Origin: AP-15 sp963747735
GTDB lineage: Bacteria > Pseudomonadota > Alphaproteobacteria > ATCC43930 > CGMCC-115725
Assembly: GCA_963747735.1 (NCBI GenBank)
Contig: CAVVGE010000001.1
Span: forward strand, 62,001 to 126,000
DNA: 64,000 bases
Direction of reading: 5' to 3'
Numbering within the stretch: the stretch's first letter is position 1; every line of letters begins with the position of its first letter. Made by a program: the position numbers and the translations under genes. Below the pieces are notes generated by a model. It had not been told where the DNA came from and made no database searches. It saw only the letters and a list, made by a program, of their open reading frames with translations. This document shows, piece after piece, positions 8,517 to 17,490 of the stretch.

Positions 8517-9098
8517 TCAGCTCGCCTTTGCCGCCGCCGCCATCCAGGCCCGTTTCAGCTGGCGGGCGCGATAGAGGATCTTGGTTTCGAGCTCGTCCTC
8601 GACCTTGCGCGCGATCGACGTCGCCACCCATTGCCCGGTCGGCGACAGCTCCTGGCGATCGACGGTCACGGTCACCGAATCGGACGCCAAAGCCCGCGAC
8701 AGGATAAAAACGGTGATCCTATAGCGCACGTTGGGGTTGCTCTTCGGCGAGTACCAGTCGGTGATCATCGAGCCGCCGACCGGATCCTGCGAGACGAATT
8801 TGACGAAATTCAGCGTGTCGAGCGCCGCCTGCCACAGAATCGGGCTGACCTCGCTGCCGGTCTGCGGCCCCGGATCGTTGTAGCTGCGCTCTTTGGCGAG
8901 GCCGAGCACGGTCCAGATCGTGGCGTCGGTGTCGATCTCCGGCGGCTGGCTCGGCGCGGCCAGCGTCGCGGCAGGCTGACCCGCCACCTGAGGGCCGGCC
9001 GGCGGCGTGGTCGATGCGCAGCCGATCAGAGCCCCGAAGAGCGCCGTCGAAAGACTTGCAGCAAAGACCGCGGAGAGGCGGTAATGGACAACGGGCAT
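8517..9098 (-). CDS. DUF3576 family lipoprotein
   Basis: A 193-residue protein with a type-II signal peptide (lipobox near LIGCAST, Cys about residue 27), a proline-rich linker, and the conserved DUF3576 core: LWQAALDTLNF, a Gly-Gly-Ser-Met-Ile-Thr-Asp-Trp-Tyr turn, and YRITVFILSRAL. DUF3576 proteins sit just upstream of leuS in many alphaproteobacteria, as here. Function is unknown; an outer-membrane or periplasmic envelope role is inferred from the lipobox and the lptE neighbourhood. It diverges from yggS. Confidence 0.85.
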   Translation of the reverse strand: MPVVHYRLSAVFAASLSTALFGALIGCASTTPPAGPQVAGQPAATLAAPSQPPEIDTDATIWTVLGLAKERSYNDPGPQTGSEVSPILWQAALDTLNFVKFVSQDPVGGSMITDWYSPKSNPNVRYRITVFILSRALASDSVTVTVDRQELSPTGQWVATSIARKVEDELETKILYRARQLKRAWMAAAAKAS

Positions 9099-9170
9099 CG
9101 CACGATCCTCGGCCGCACGGCCCTCGGACCGCCGCAGCCGGGAACAGCTTGTGCCAGGAACGAGGTCGAT

Positions 9171-9848
9171 ATGGAAGGGGTTATCGCCGCCAATCTCGCC
9201 GCCGTGCGCGAGCGCATCGCCGCCGCCGCCAAGGCGGCCGGGCGGGCGCCGGAGAGCGTCAGCCTCGTCGCCGTCTCGAAAACCCACCCGGCCGAGGCGG
9301 TGCGCGCGGTCCTCGCCGCCGGCCACCGCAGCTTTGGCGAAAACCGGGTGCAGGAAGCCGAATTGAAATATCCGGCGCTCCGCCAGGAGTTTCCCGACCT
9401 CGCCTTGCACCTGATCGGGCCGTTGCAGACCAACAAGGTCCGCGACGCTGTCGCATTGTTCGATGTGATCGAAAGCGTGGACCGGCTGCGTCTCGCCGAG
9501 ACCCTGGCGAAGGAGATGGACAGGAGCGGCCGCCGCCTGCCATGCCTCGTCGAGGTCAACACCGGTGAGGAGCCGCAAAAGGCCGGCATCCCTCCGGCCG
9601 AGGCCGATGCCTTTATCCGCGACTGCCGCGAGCGGCTCGAGCTGCCGGTCGTCGGGCTGATGTGCGTGCCGCCATTGAACGAGGAGCCGGCGCCGCACTT
9701 CGCATTGCTGCGCGAGATCGCGGGCCGCACCGGGCTCGATCTTCTCAGCATGGGGATGAGCGCCGATTTCGAGACCGCGATCCGCTTTGGCGCGACCCAC
9801 ATCCGCGTCGGCACCGCAATCTTCGGCGCCCGCGGCCCGCTGCGCTAG
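9171..9848 (+). CDS. yggS: YggS/PROSC family PLP homeostasis protein
   Basis: A 225-residue alanine-racemase-fold protein that binds pyridoxal phosphate and buffers the cellular PLP pool; it has no known catalytic activity. The PLP lysine is in LVAVSKTHP (about residue 38), followed by FGENRVQE and the phosphate-binding end segment LSMGMSADFETAI plus RVGTAIFGAR. Length is normal. The ATG at 9171 gives the family-typical start, with a Glu-Gly-Val-Ile-Ala-Ala-Asn-Leu opening. Its stop overlaps the convergent L,D-transpeptidase gene by 4 bp. Confidence 0.95.
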   Translation: MEGVIAANLAAVRERIAAAAKAAGRAPESVSLVAVSKTHPAEAVRAVLAAGHRSFGENRVQEAELKYPALRQEFPDLALHLIGPLQTNKVRDAVALFDVIESVDRLRLAETLAKEMDRSGRRLPCLVEVNTGEEPQKAGIPPAEADAFIRDCRERLELPVVGLMCVPPLNEEPAPHFALLREIAGRTGLDLLSMGMSADFETAIRFGATHIRVGTAIFGARGPLR

Positions 9849-10348
9849 GAAAGAACCCGGACCAGGGAGCCCGGTGCTGCCGCGCGCAGCAGCATCAGCA
9901 AGTCGCCGAGCGCCAGCGCGACGCAGCCGGCGGTCGGCGCGAAATCGGGGCGGGCGACATGCAGGAAGATCGCGCTGCCGCGGCCGGGCAGCACCGGGTC
10001 GTCGTTGTAGCCGAGCGGGACGATGACGTCGTAAACCCGATCGACGAGCCACAACTCCTCGCAATGCGCCGGATAGGGCAGGCGCACCATCCGGTTGTAG
10101 GCCGGGTCGGCCGGGTCGTCGCACCAGCCGTCTTCGGGATCGAGCTCACGCGCCGGCAATGGCGTCACGATCTCGCCCAGCCGGTCGCCGCGGAACAGCA
10201 CCTCGCGCATCGGCCAGGTGCCGGCCGGAGTGCCGCCGTCGCCCTCGCGCTTGTCGCCGGCGATGCCGGCACGCCCGACCGCGCAGCGCAGCCGCCGCCC
10301 GGCCCACCGCGCCTCGCCATTTGCCCGCACGACCAGCTCCACCGGCAT
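9845..10348 (-). CDS. L,D-transpeptidase (YkuD) family protein
   Basis: A 167-residue stand-alone YkuD-type domain. The catalytic motif is the C-terminal HVARPDFAPTAGCVAL, with the conserved histidine and the active-site cysteine (about residue 142) in T-x-GC-V-A. Upstream segments DGGTPAGTWPMREVLFR and the Trp-Cys-Asp-Asp turn match the small soluble subfamily common in alphaproteobacteria. L,D-transpeptidases cross-link peptidoglycan (3-3 links) or attach lipoproteins. No signal peptide is visible from the chosen ATG, which is a recurrent feature of this subfamily, so the site of action is uncertain. Confidence 0.85.
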   Translation of the reverse strand: MPVELVVRANGEARWAGRRLRCAVGRAGIAGDKREGDGGTPAGTWPMREVLFRGDRLGEIVTPLPARELDPEDGWCDDPADPAYNRMVRLPYPAHCEELWLVDRVYDVIVPLGYNDDPVLPGRGSAIFLHVARPDFAPTAGCVALALGDLLMLLRAAAPGSLVRVLS

Positions 10349-10516
10349 TCGGCACCCAATCGAGCCCGGCCGTAAGACGGGAATTTTCCAATCTCGACGA
10401 CCGCGGCAGCGGCGCTCGGGAGGCGCCCGTCCGCTTTCTTGCGTGATGATGCATGCGGCGCGACGATGCGTGCAAGACAGGCGCTGCGTGTTCGGGCGAA
10501 GACCGGGAGGGGTGCG

Positions 10517-10954
10517 ATGACAGCATTGCGGACGGGCGGGTGCTTGTGCGGCCGGGTGCGCTACGAGTTGCTCGGGCCGCCGGTCTTTTCGCTCTTGTGC
10601 CATTGCCGCGATTGCCAGCATCAGAGCGGCAGCGCCTATGTCGCGGCGATGCGGGTGCCGGCCGCAGGGTTTCGCGTCACCCGAGGCGATCCGACGCTCT
10701 ATGTCAGCAAAAGCGACGCCGGCAACGAGGTGACGCGCGCCTTCTGCCGGGATTGCGGCTGCCCGCTGTTCATCCGGGTCTCGGCCCGGCCCGACATCGT
10801 CGGGCTCAGGGTCGGCAGCCTCGACGATCCGCGCGAGTTCCGCCCCGAGGCCGACATTTTCGTCAAAAGCGCTCAGCCCTGGGACCATATGGACCCCGAC
10901 CTGCCCAAGCACCAAGCCTATCCGCCCGGCCGCGCCTACACGCCAAGCAAATGA
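10517..10954 (+). CDS. GFA (glutathione-dependent formaldehyde-activating) family protein
   Basis: A 145-residue zinc-binding protein of the GFA/CENP-V family. Zinc-ligand cysteines are seen in GGCLCGRVRY, CHCRDCQHQSG and FCRDCGCPLF. The family includes a proposed S-hydroxymethylglutathione-forming enzyme, but most members have no proven reaction. The ATG at 10517 follows a GGGAGG ribosome site by 6 bp. It stands alone, divergent from the transpeptidase gene. Confidence 0.9.
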   Translation: MTALRTGGCLCGRVRYELLGPPVFSLLCHCRDCQHQSGSAYVAAMRVPAAGFRVTRGDPTLYVSKSDAGNEVTRAFCRDCGCPLFIRVSARPDIVGLRVGSLDDPREFRPEADIFVKSAQPWDHMDPDLPKHQAYPPGRAYTPSK

Positions 10955-10980
10955 GCGGCGTCCTCCGACCCGGTCGCCTC

Positions 10981-11347
10981 TTTAGGGCATGATCCGATCG
11001 GACGAAAGCGCGTCACCCGACGTGTGATGCCAAGCTTCGTGGACTAGACCACGACCCGTTCAAATGTAATCGCTCGTTCTCGTCGCCCCCGCGAAAGAGC
11101 GTGTGAAGAAATTGGTCTTTCCAAGAAATGTCATTCCGGGGCGGCCCGAAGGGCCGAGCCCGGAACCCAAGAACACCTGAATTTCCAATATGTTCGACGT
11201 CCGGTGTTCATAGGTTCCGGGCTCGCGGCCCTTCGACAGGCTCAGGAGTGCCCGCGCCCCGGAATGACGACGTTTGGCATTTCTTCACACGCTCTTTCGC
11301 GGGAACGACGAAAGAAACGAGGTTATCCAATTTTATGGAATCATGCT
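10981..11347. repeat. multi-layer palindromic intergenic element (copy 1 of the TGTGAAGAAAT family)
   Basis: The whole 393-bp gap after the GFA gene is an extended imperfect palindrome. Outer arms: the gcatgatcc region at 10988 pairs with ggaatcatgctct at 11338-11350. Middle arms: cccgcgaaagagcgtgtgaag around 11089-11108 pairs with cttcacacgctctttcgcggg at 11283-11303. Inner arms: gtcattccggggc (11130-11142) pairs with gccccggaatgac (11256-11268), and gagcccggaaccc (11156-11168) pairs with ggttccgggctc (11213-11224). The core 11101-11290 resembles a MITE with ends gtgtgaagaaat and atttcttcacac. No protein-coding potential is evident. Confidence 0.85.
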
Positions 11348-12367
11348 CTAAGACGTGGCGATCCGGTAGGCCCGCGCTGCGGTGTCGTGAAACAGGCCGG
11401 CCCGGTCCGCCGCCGAATAGCCCGCCGAGAAGCGTTTGCAGGCGTTGAAGAAGACGTGGTGGGAAAACGACACCTTGTCGACGGGAAAGTTGCTTTCGAA
11501 CATGCACCGGGCGGGGCCGAAAGCGTCGATGCAGGCGGTCATCAACGGCGCCATCGCTTGGGCCAGCTCCTCGGAGCCGATCGGCTTTGCCCGCGCATGC
11601 CAATCAAAGCCGAGCCTCGGCATGCCGATGCCGCCGAGCTTGATGTTGACGTTCGGGCATTGCGCCACCGCGTCGAGCCCGCGCCGCCACTGCGGCAGGA
11701 TTTCGTCGTCGCGGCCGGCGAACGGACCGACCCGCTGCAACCCGCCGAGATGGTTCAAGACGATCGTCAAATCCGGCACGGCGCGGGCAAAATCGGCGAG
11801 CTCGGGCAGCTGTGGAAAGCATACCCCGACATCAAGCGACAACCCCATGCGTGCCAGCACCCGCGCGCCGGCGCGGTATTCCGCCGACCCCAAGACGCCC
11901 TCCCGCTCACGGTTTTCGACCTCGGGATGCGGGTCCCACGTGACCGTGTGGCGGATGCCGCGGAACCGGTTCGGGCTCGCGGCCTGCAACGCCTGCAGCA
12001 CCGGCTCGACGCGGTCGCCGAGCTTCAGATCGGCGTGGCCGATGATCGACGAGGCTGCGCGGCACGGTCCGTAAAGACCGGTGGCGCCGGCGGCGGCGAG
12101 ACCCTGCACGAACTCGACCTCGCCGACCGGGCGCATCGCCGCGGGGCCGTCCGGCCGGTACATCGACCGCGCCTCGATAAAGACCGTGGAGCGGACATTG
12201 TGGCCGGCGTTCACATCGGCGGCCAATTCGTGCAGCAGATAGCGCTGATAGGGAATCCGCTCGGAACGGAAGTCCCAGAAGTGGTGGTGCGGGTCGCAGA
12301 TCGCGAGCGCCGGCTCCAAGGTTTCTTCCTGGGTCAGGGCCAGCCAGTCGTTTCCGCCAAAGGGCAT
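11348..12367 (-). CDS. amidohydrolase family protein (TIM-barrel metal hydrolase)
   Basis: A 339-residue amidohydrolase_2-type protein. The first metal motif is CDPHHHFWDF (about residues 24-33). Later conserved pieces are LNHLGGLQ, NVNIKLGG and the terminal FESNFPVDK with the catalytic aspartate. Relatives act on lactones, cyclic imides or decarboxylate aromatic acids (2-pyrone-4,6-dicarboxylate lactonase-like), so the substrate cannot be named. The start at 12367 has a GAGGAG ribosome site in the right place. The reading frame is open further upstream, but that stretch translates the palindromic repeat and is not protein-like. Confidence 0.85.
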   Translation of the reverse strand: MPFGGNDWLALTQEETLEPALAICDPHHHFWDFRSERIPYQRYLLHELAADVNAGHNVRSTVFIEARSMYRPDGPAAMRPVGEVEFVQGLAAAGATGLYGPCRAASSIIGHADLKLGDRVEPVLQALQAASPNRFRGIRHTVTWDPHPEVENREREGVLGSAEYRAGARVLARMGLSLDVGVCFPQLPELADFARAVPDLTIVLNHLGGLQRVGPFAGRDDEILPQWRRGLDAVAQCPNVNIKLGGIGMPRLGFDWHARAKPIGSEELAQAMAPLMTACIDAFGPARCMFESNFPVDKVSFSHHVFFNACKRFSAGYSAADRAGLFHDTAARAYRIATS

Positions 12368-12449
12368 CGGCGTCTCCTCGGTTGCTGTTGCTTTTCCCTC
12401 ACCCCGCGCGACAGCATAGGAAGAAGGCGACGGCCGAGCAATCTTCGCC

Positions 12450-12630
12450 AGGAGGATGCTGAAAAATGACCGCTCGACGCATTCGATCCTTCGAGACGGC
12501 CGCCTAGCGGCGGCCTCTTCAGGATGAGGGTATAACATTTCAGGTACTTGCCTCACCCTGAGGAGGCCCGGAGGGCCGTCTCGAAGGGTGCTGACTGATG
12601 CCTTCGGAGTTTTTCAGCAACCCGCCAGGA
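12450..12630. repeat. palindromic repeat, CTTCGAGACGGCC family
   Basis: Inverted repeat between the divergent amidohydrolase and NHL genes. Outer arms gctgaaaaa (12458-12466) and tttttcagc (12610-12618) pair. Inside them, ccttcgagacggcc at about 12490 pairs with ggccgtctcgaagg near 12577, and cttcaggatgagg pairs with cctcaccctgagg. The same family surrounds the nested element at 17.5 kb. It would form a long cruciform or hairpin; its 3' arm reaches to within 20 bp of the NHL gene start. Confidence 0.85.
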
Positions 12631-12639
12631 GGGTCCCCG

Positions 12640-13593
12640 ATGATCGTCGGCAGCGGACGGTTCAAATATCGTGTCAACGCCGATTGGGCGAAATTGCCCG
12701 AGGGCTGGTCGTTCAAGGAGGTCGGCGGTGTCGGGGTCGATGCCCGCGACAATGTCTATGTGTTCAATCGCGGCGAGCATCCGATGATGGTGTTCGACCG
12801 CGCCGGCAACTTTCTGCGCTCCTGGGGCGAGGGGCAGTACCCGCGCCCCCACGGTGTCCACATGGCGCCCGACGACACGATGTTCCTGACCGATGACGGC
12901 GGCCATTTCGTGCGCAAGGTGACGCTCGACGGCAAGGTGCTGCTGGAATTGGGCGTGCCGGGGAAGCCGTCACCCTATATGTCGGGCGAGCCGTTCCACC
13001 GCTGCACCCATACCGCGCTCTCGCCAAAGGGCGAGATCTACGTCTCCGACGGCTACGGCAATTCGCGCGTCCACAAATATTCGCCCGACGGCAAGCTCAT
13101 GATGTCATGGGGCGGGCCCGGCACCGGCGAAGGCGAATTCAACATCGTCCACAATATCTGCACCGACGCCGATGGCTGGGTCTATGTCGCCGACCGCGAG
13201 AACCACCGGGTCCAGGTGTTCGACGGCAACGGCAAGTACGAAGCCCAATGGAGCAATCTGCACCGGCCGTGCGGCATGTATATGCCTTATGGCCATGAGC
13301 CGATCTGCTATATCGGCGAGGTCGGCCCCGCTGCCGCGGTCAGCCGCGACATTCCCAATTTGGGCCCGCGGGTCAGCATCGTCGATCACCGAGGCAAGCT
13401 GATCGGCCGCTTCGGCGACACTCCGGCCGGCACCGAAATCGGCCGGTTCCTCGCACCGCACGGGCTCGCCGTCGACCGGCACGGCGACATTTATGTCGGC
13501 GAGGTGTCGTGGACCGCGTGGCCGCAAATCTACCCCGGCCGGCCGCACCCAGCCGATTTGCGCTCATTGCAGAAATTCGAGAAGGTCGAGTGA
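12640..13593 (+). CDS. NHL-repeat six-bladed beta-propeller protein
   Basis: A 317-residue protein made of repeated NHL blades. GVGVDARDNVYVFNR, PHGVHMAPDDTMFLTDD, LSPKGEIYVSDGYGNSRV, CTDADGWVYVADRENHRVQVF and HGLAVDRHGDIYVGEV mark five successive blades. It resembles the lyase half of peptidyl-glycine alpha-amidating enzymes, which is how such bacterial proteins are often labelled, but no copper-binding monooxygenase domain is present and no signal peptide is seen. It may be a scaffold or a hydrolase/lyase of unknown substrate. The ATG at 12640 follows AGGAGGG by 6 bp, which decides the start against the in-frame ATG 42 bp earlier. Confidence 0.85.
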   Translation: MIVGSGRFKYRVNADWAKLPEGWSFKEVGGVGVDARDNVYVFNRGEHPMMVFDRAGNFLRSWGEGQYPRPHGVHMAPDDTMFLTDDGGHFVRKVTLDGKVLLELGVPGKPSPYMSGEPFHRCTHTALSPKGEIYVSDGYGNSRVHKYSPDGKLMMSWGGPGTGEGEFNIVHNICTDADGWVYVADRENHRVQVFDGNGKYEAQWSNLHRPCGMYMPYGHEPICYIGEVGPAAAVSRDIPNLGPRVSIVDHRGKLIGRFGDTPAGTEIGRFLAPHGLAVDRHGDIYVGEVSWTAWPQIYPGRPHPADLRSLQKFEKVE

Positions 13594-13605
13594 CCGCTCG
13601 GCCCG

Positions 13606-13932
13606 TCACTCCGAGGACAATTTCCGATAGCCGCGGCGCAGCGCCTTGCCGAGCCGATGGGCGGTATCGGTCCAATCGTCCTTGGGGGCGGCGGGTGCGG
13701 TCGATTTCCGGATGCCGCCCGCCCATTTGCCGAGCCGGAAGATATTGTCCGACCAGTCCCCGGCAGGCGAGCCCGCTTGCCGCAGACGCTGCTCGAGCCG
13801 GGCCTTTAGCGCACGCGCGTTCGCCCGCTCATGCGGTGTCGCAGCGCGGTCCTCGGCCACCGCCGCGACGGCGCGCAGCTTGCGACGAAAATCCTCGACC
13901 GATCCTCTGAGCGAGCCGAAGCGCATCACCAT
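13606..13932 (-). CDS. small basic hypothetical protein
   Basis: A 108-residue, arginine-rich, probably helical protein. Residues 10-50 are a charged helix (FRRKLRAVAAVAEDRAAT, then PHERANARALKARLEQRL) reminiscent of the short N-terminal helix of DUF2786 proteins, but this is a weak likeness. The rest has two similar motifs: DWSDNIFRLGKW and DWTDTAHRLGKA, spaced about 28 residues, an internal repeat worth noting. It converges on the NHL gene with a 12-bp gap. I do not recognise a function. Confidence 0.55.
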   Translation of the reverse strand: MVMRFGSLRGSVEDFRRKLRAVAAVAEDRAATPHERANARALKARLEQRLRQAGSPAGDWSDNIFRLGKWAGGIRKSTAPAAPKDDWTDTAHRLGKALRRGYRKLSSE

Positions 13933-14101
13933 CCGCGAGTCTGACCCAATCGGTTATAGATTCCATCGATAATATAGACAAAATCGGACCACCACACTTT
14001 ATCCCCCTCCGCGCCCGGTGCGCAGCATGTCGCAAGGGGCGGTGACCTGGAAGCTGCGGCCCGCGCGCTGGCACGGGCCGAAAAAATGAAGCGAGGGTAG
14101 G

Positions 14102-15727
14102 TTGGCTAGTCACCTCAAAGCGGATTATGTCGTGATCGGAGCCGGGTCGGCAGGGTGTGTCGTCGCCGACCGGCTGAGCGAGGACGGGGCGCAGGTCGTG
14201 CTGCTCGAAGCGGGCCCGCGCGACTGGCACCCGATGATCCATGTGCCGGCCGGGGCGCTGCATTTGCGCGCCAATCCGCTGGTCAACTGGAACTATTACA
14301 CCGAGCCCGACGGCCGGGTCGGCGACCGCGCGCTGCATTGGCCGCGCGGCCGGGTATTGGGCGGCACCAGCTCGATCAACGGCATGCTCTATGTGCGCGG
14401 CAATCCCGCCGATTACGACGGCTGGGCGCAGATGGGCTGCCGCGGCTGGAGCTATGAGGAGGTGCTGCCCTATTTCAAGAAATCCGAGAATTACGCCGGC
14501 GGCGACCCCGAATACCGGAGCAAAGGCGGGCCGTTGCCGGTCGAGGATTACCGCACGATCCTGCCCCTGACCCACCGCTTTGTCGAAGCCGCGCAGCAGG
14601 CCGGGTTCGCGCTGACCGCCGACTACAATGGCGCGGTGCAGGAAGGCGTCGGCTATTCGCAGATGACGCGGCGCGGCCGGTTTCGCGGCTCGACCGCGCA
14701 GACCTTTCTCGCCGAGGCGCGGCGGCGCAAGAATTTGCGGGTCGTGACCGGCGCGGTCGCGACCTGCCTCGGCTTTGACGGGCGGCGCTGCACCGGCGTT
14801 GCCTATCGCCGGCACGGCGCGGTCAGCCATGTGCAGGCGGCGCGCGAGGTGGTGCTGTGCGGCGGCACCGTCAACTCGCCGCATCTGCTGCAGGTGTCGG
14901 GGGTCGGGCCGGCGGCGCATCTGCAGGCGATCGGGGTGCCGGTGGTGCTCGACCTGCCCGCGGTCGGGGCCAACCTCTCGGACCATTTCGCCGCAAGGGT
15001 GACGCACCGGGTCAGGGACGAAGTCTCGGTCAACGAGCTCGCGCGCGGGCTGCGGCTTGCCCGCGAAATCGGGATCTATGCCGCATCCGGGCGCGGCGCG
15101 CTGACCTTTGGCGTCACCACCGCGATGGTGTTTTGCAAGAGCCGCGAGGGGCTCGCCAGCCCGGACCTGCAATTGCTGTTCACGCCGGGGAGCTATGATC
15201 CTGGTCGCGTCGGCCGGCTCGAGCGCGAGCCGGGGATGACGATCGCGGTCTGCCTCGCGCGGCCGGACAGCCGCGGCACGATCATGGCCCGCTCGGGCGA
15301 CCCGCTGGCGCGGCCGGCGATCCGGCCGAATTATCTCTCGGTGGAGAGCGATGTGCGCGTGCTGTTGTCCGGCGTCGCGCACGCCCGCCGGATTTTCGCG
15401 GCGCCGGCCTTGGCGCAGCACAGCGCGGCCGAAACGATGCCCGGCGCCAATGTGCGATCGGAGCCGGAGCTTGCCGATTTTCTGCATCGGGCCGGCAGCA
15501 ACCTGCATCACCCGGTCGGCACCTGCCGGATGGGCGAGGACCCGGCGGCGGTCGTCGATTCCCGGCTGCGCGTGCGCGGCGTCGGCGGGCTGCGCGTCGT
15601 CGACGCTTCGATCATGCCTGCGGTGACCACCGGCAACACCAACGCGCCCTCGATCATGATCGGCGAAAAGGGGGCGGCCATGATCCGCGAGGACGCCGCG
15701 GCCGCGCGCAGCGCCCACGCTGCCTGA
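14102..15727 (+). CDS. GMC family FAD-dependent oxidoreductase (choline dehydrogenase-like)
   Basis: A 541-residue glucose-methanol-choline oxidoreductase. The FAD-binding motif is VVIGAGSAGCVVADRLSE at the N-terminus. GMC signature 1 is in GRVLGGTSSINGMLYVRG, signature 2 near VVLCGGTVNSPHLLQVSGVG, and the C-terminal catalytic His region is NLHHPVGTCRMGEDP followed by SIMPAVTTGNTNAPSIMIGEKG. It oxidises an alcohol to an aldehyde; the substrate is not evident. The start is a TTG at 14102, nine bases after a GAGG ribosome site; no ATG fits the conserved N-terminus. It is followed 57 bp later by an acyl-CoA synthetase in the same direction, suggesting joint alcohol or fatty-acid catabolism. Confidence 0.92.
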   Translation: MASHLKADYVVIGAGSAGCVVADRLSEDGAQVVLLEAGPRDWHPMIHVPAGALHLRANPLVNWNYYTEPDGRVGDRALHWPRGRVLGGTSSINGMLYVRGNPADYDGWAQMGCRGWSYEEVLPYFKKSENYAGGDPEYRSKGGPLPVEDYRTILPLTHRFVEAAQQAGFALTADYNGAVQEGVGYSQMTRRGRFRGSTAQTFLAEARRRKNLRVVTGAVATCLGFDGRRCTGVAYRRHGAVSHVQAAREVVLCGGTVNSPHLLQVSGVGPAAHLQAIGVPVVLDLPAVGANLSDHFAARVTHRVRDEVSVNELARGLRLAREIGIYAASGRGALTFGVTTAMVFCKSREGLASPDLQLLFTPGSYDPGRVGRLEREPGMTIAVCLARPDSRGTIMARSGDPLARPAIRPNYLSVESDVRVLLSGVAHARRIFAAPALAQHSAAETMPGANVRSEPELADFLHRAGSNLHHPVGTCRMGEDPAAVVDSRLRVRGVGGLRVVDASIMPAVTTGNTNAPSIMIGEKGAAMIREDAAAARSAHAA

Positions 15728-15784
15728 ATACGCTCGACAGAGCGGCGGCGCACACCAAAATAACGTGGCCGGGAGGCACCGCCG

Positions 15785-17434
15785 ATGACTGCAAGTTCCA
15801 ATCCCGCAAGCTCCAATCCCTATGAGATCGGGCTCGACAAGAACGCGGCCAATTTTGTGCCGCTGACCCCGATCGGCTTTTTGCTGCGCTCGGCCGCGGT
15901 CTATCCGGATCGTCCGGCGGTCATCCACGGCGCGCGGCGCTACAGCTGGCGCGAGGCGCTGGAGCGCTGCCGGCGGCTGGCGTCGGCCTTGGCCGCAAGA
16001 GGCATCGGCCGCGGCGACACGGTGGCGATGATGGCGGCCAACACGCCCGAAGCGTTCGAGGCGCATTTTGCTGTGCCGATGGCGGGCGCGGTGCTGAATG
16101 CGCTGAACATTCGCCTCGACGCCGAGACGGTCGCGTTCATCCTGCGCCATGGCGAGGCGAAGCTGATCTTGACCGACACCGAATTCGCCCCCGTGGTCGA
16201 AGCGGCGCTCGCACGGCTCGAGCAGAGGCCGGTCGTCATCGACATCGCCGACCCGGCCGGACCCGGCGGCAAATGCCTCGGCGAGACCGATTACGAGGCG
16301 TTTCTCGCCACGGGCGACCCGGGTTTCGCCGAGCGGATGCCGCGCGACGAATGGGATGCGATCACGCTCAACTATACCTCCGGGACGACCGGCAACCCCA
16401 AGGGTGTCGTCTATCATCACCGCGGCGCCTATCTGAACGCGCTCGGCAACATCCTCGTCTGGGGCATGCGGCAGCACCCGGTCTATCTGTGGACCTTGCC
16501 GATGTTCCATTGCAACGGCTGGTGCTTTCCGTGGACGGTGACCGCACTTGCCGGGACCCATGTCTGCCTGCGCCGGGTCGAGGCGGCGGCGATCTACGAG
16601 ACGATCGCGCGCGAAGGTGTCACCCATCTCTGCGGTGCGCCGGTGGTCATGAACCTGCTGTTGAACGCCGGGCCGGGGCTTGGACGGTCGCCGGGCCGGC
16701 GGGTTGAGATGATGACCGCCGGGGCGGCCCCTCCGGCCGCGGTCATCGAAGGCATGGAGGGCCGGGGCTTTCACATCACCCATGTTTACGGGCTGACCGA
16801 GGTCTATGGACCCGCAACGGTATGCGCCTGGCACGACGAATGGGACGCGCTCCCGCCGGAGGAGCGCGCGCGGCTGAAAGCACGCCAGGGGGTCAACTAT
16901 CCGGTGCTCGACGGGCTGATGGTCGCCGAGCCGGAGACGCTCCACCCGGTGCCGGCGGACGGGGCTACGATCGGCGAAATCTTTATGCGCGGCCACATCG
17001 TCATGAAGGGCTATCTGAAAAACCCGCAGGCCACCGAGGAAGCGTTTGCCGGCGGCTGGTTTCACACCGGCGACCTCGCCGTCACGCATCCCGACGGCTA
17101 TGTCGAGATCAAGGACCGCTCCAAGGACATCATCATTTCCGGCGGCGAGAACATCTCGACGATCGAGGTCGAGGACGCGCTCTACCGCCACCCGGCGGTG
17201 CTCGAAGCCGCGGTCGTCGCCCGCCCCGACCCGGTCTGGGGCGAAACGCCGTGCGCCTTTGTCACCTTGAAGCCCGATCGGACGGCATCGGCCGAGGACA
17301 TCATCGCCTTTTGCCGCGAGCACCTCGCCCGCTACAAGGTGCCGCGCACCGTGGTCTTTTCGCCGCTGCCCAAAACCTCGACCGGCAAAATCCAGAAATT
17401 TCTGCTGCGCGAGCAGGCAAAGGCGCTCGCCTGA
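15785..17434 (+). CDS. AMP-forming acyl-CoA synthetase
   Basis: A 549-residue ANL-superfamily ligase that activates a carboxylic acid to its acyl-CoA through an acyl-adenylate. The P-loop-like motif is NYTSGTTGNPKGVVYHH near residue 197. Motif A4/A5 is THVYGLTEVYGP, A7 is WFHTGDLAV, A8 is KDRSKDIIISGGENIST, and the catalytic lysine lies in KTSTGKIQKF at the C-terminus. The LWTLPMFHCNGWCFPW segment is typical of the medium/long-chain (DMSP-lyase-associated or AlkK-like) group. Probably co-transcribed with the upstream GMC oxidoreductase. Confidence 0.93.
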   Translation: MTASSNPASSNPYEIGLDKNAANFVPLTPIGFLLRSAAVYPDRPAVIHGARRYSWREALERCRRLASALAARGIGRGDTVAMMAANTPEAFEAHFAVPMAGAVLNALNIRLDAETVAFILRHGEAKLILTDTEFAPVVEAALARLEQRPVVIDIADPAGPGGKCLGETDYEAFLATGDPGFAERMPRDEWDAITLNYTSGTTGNPKGVVYHHRGAYLNALGNILVWGMRQHPVYLWTLPMFHCNGWCFPWTVTALAGTHVCLRRVEAAAIYETIAREGVTHLCGAPVVMNLLLNAGPGLGRSPGRRVEMMTAGAAPPAAVIEGMEGRGFHITHVYGLTEVYGPATVCAWHDEWDALPPEERARLKARQGVNYPVLDGLMVAEPETLHPVPADGATIGEIFMRGHIVMKGYLKNPQATEEAFAGGWFHTGDLAVTHPDGYVEIKDRSKDIIISGGENISTIEVEDALYRHPAVLEAAVVARPDPVWGETPCAFVTLKPDRTASAEDIIAFCREHLARYKVPRTVVFSPLPKTSTGKIQKFLLREQAKALA

Positions 17435-17490
17435 GAGGCTGTGAATGAATTGGCGGGGATCGGAAATAGCGCCCTGCATCGGCGCCGTGC

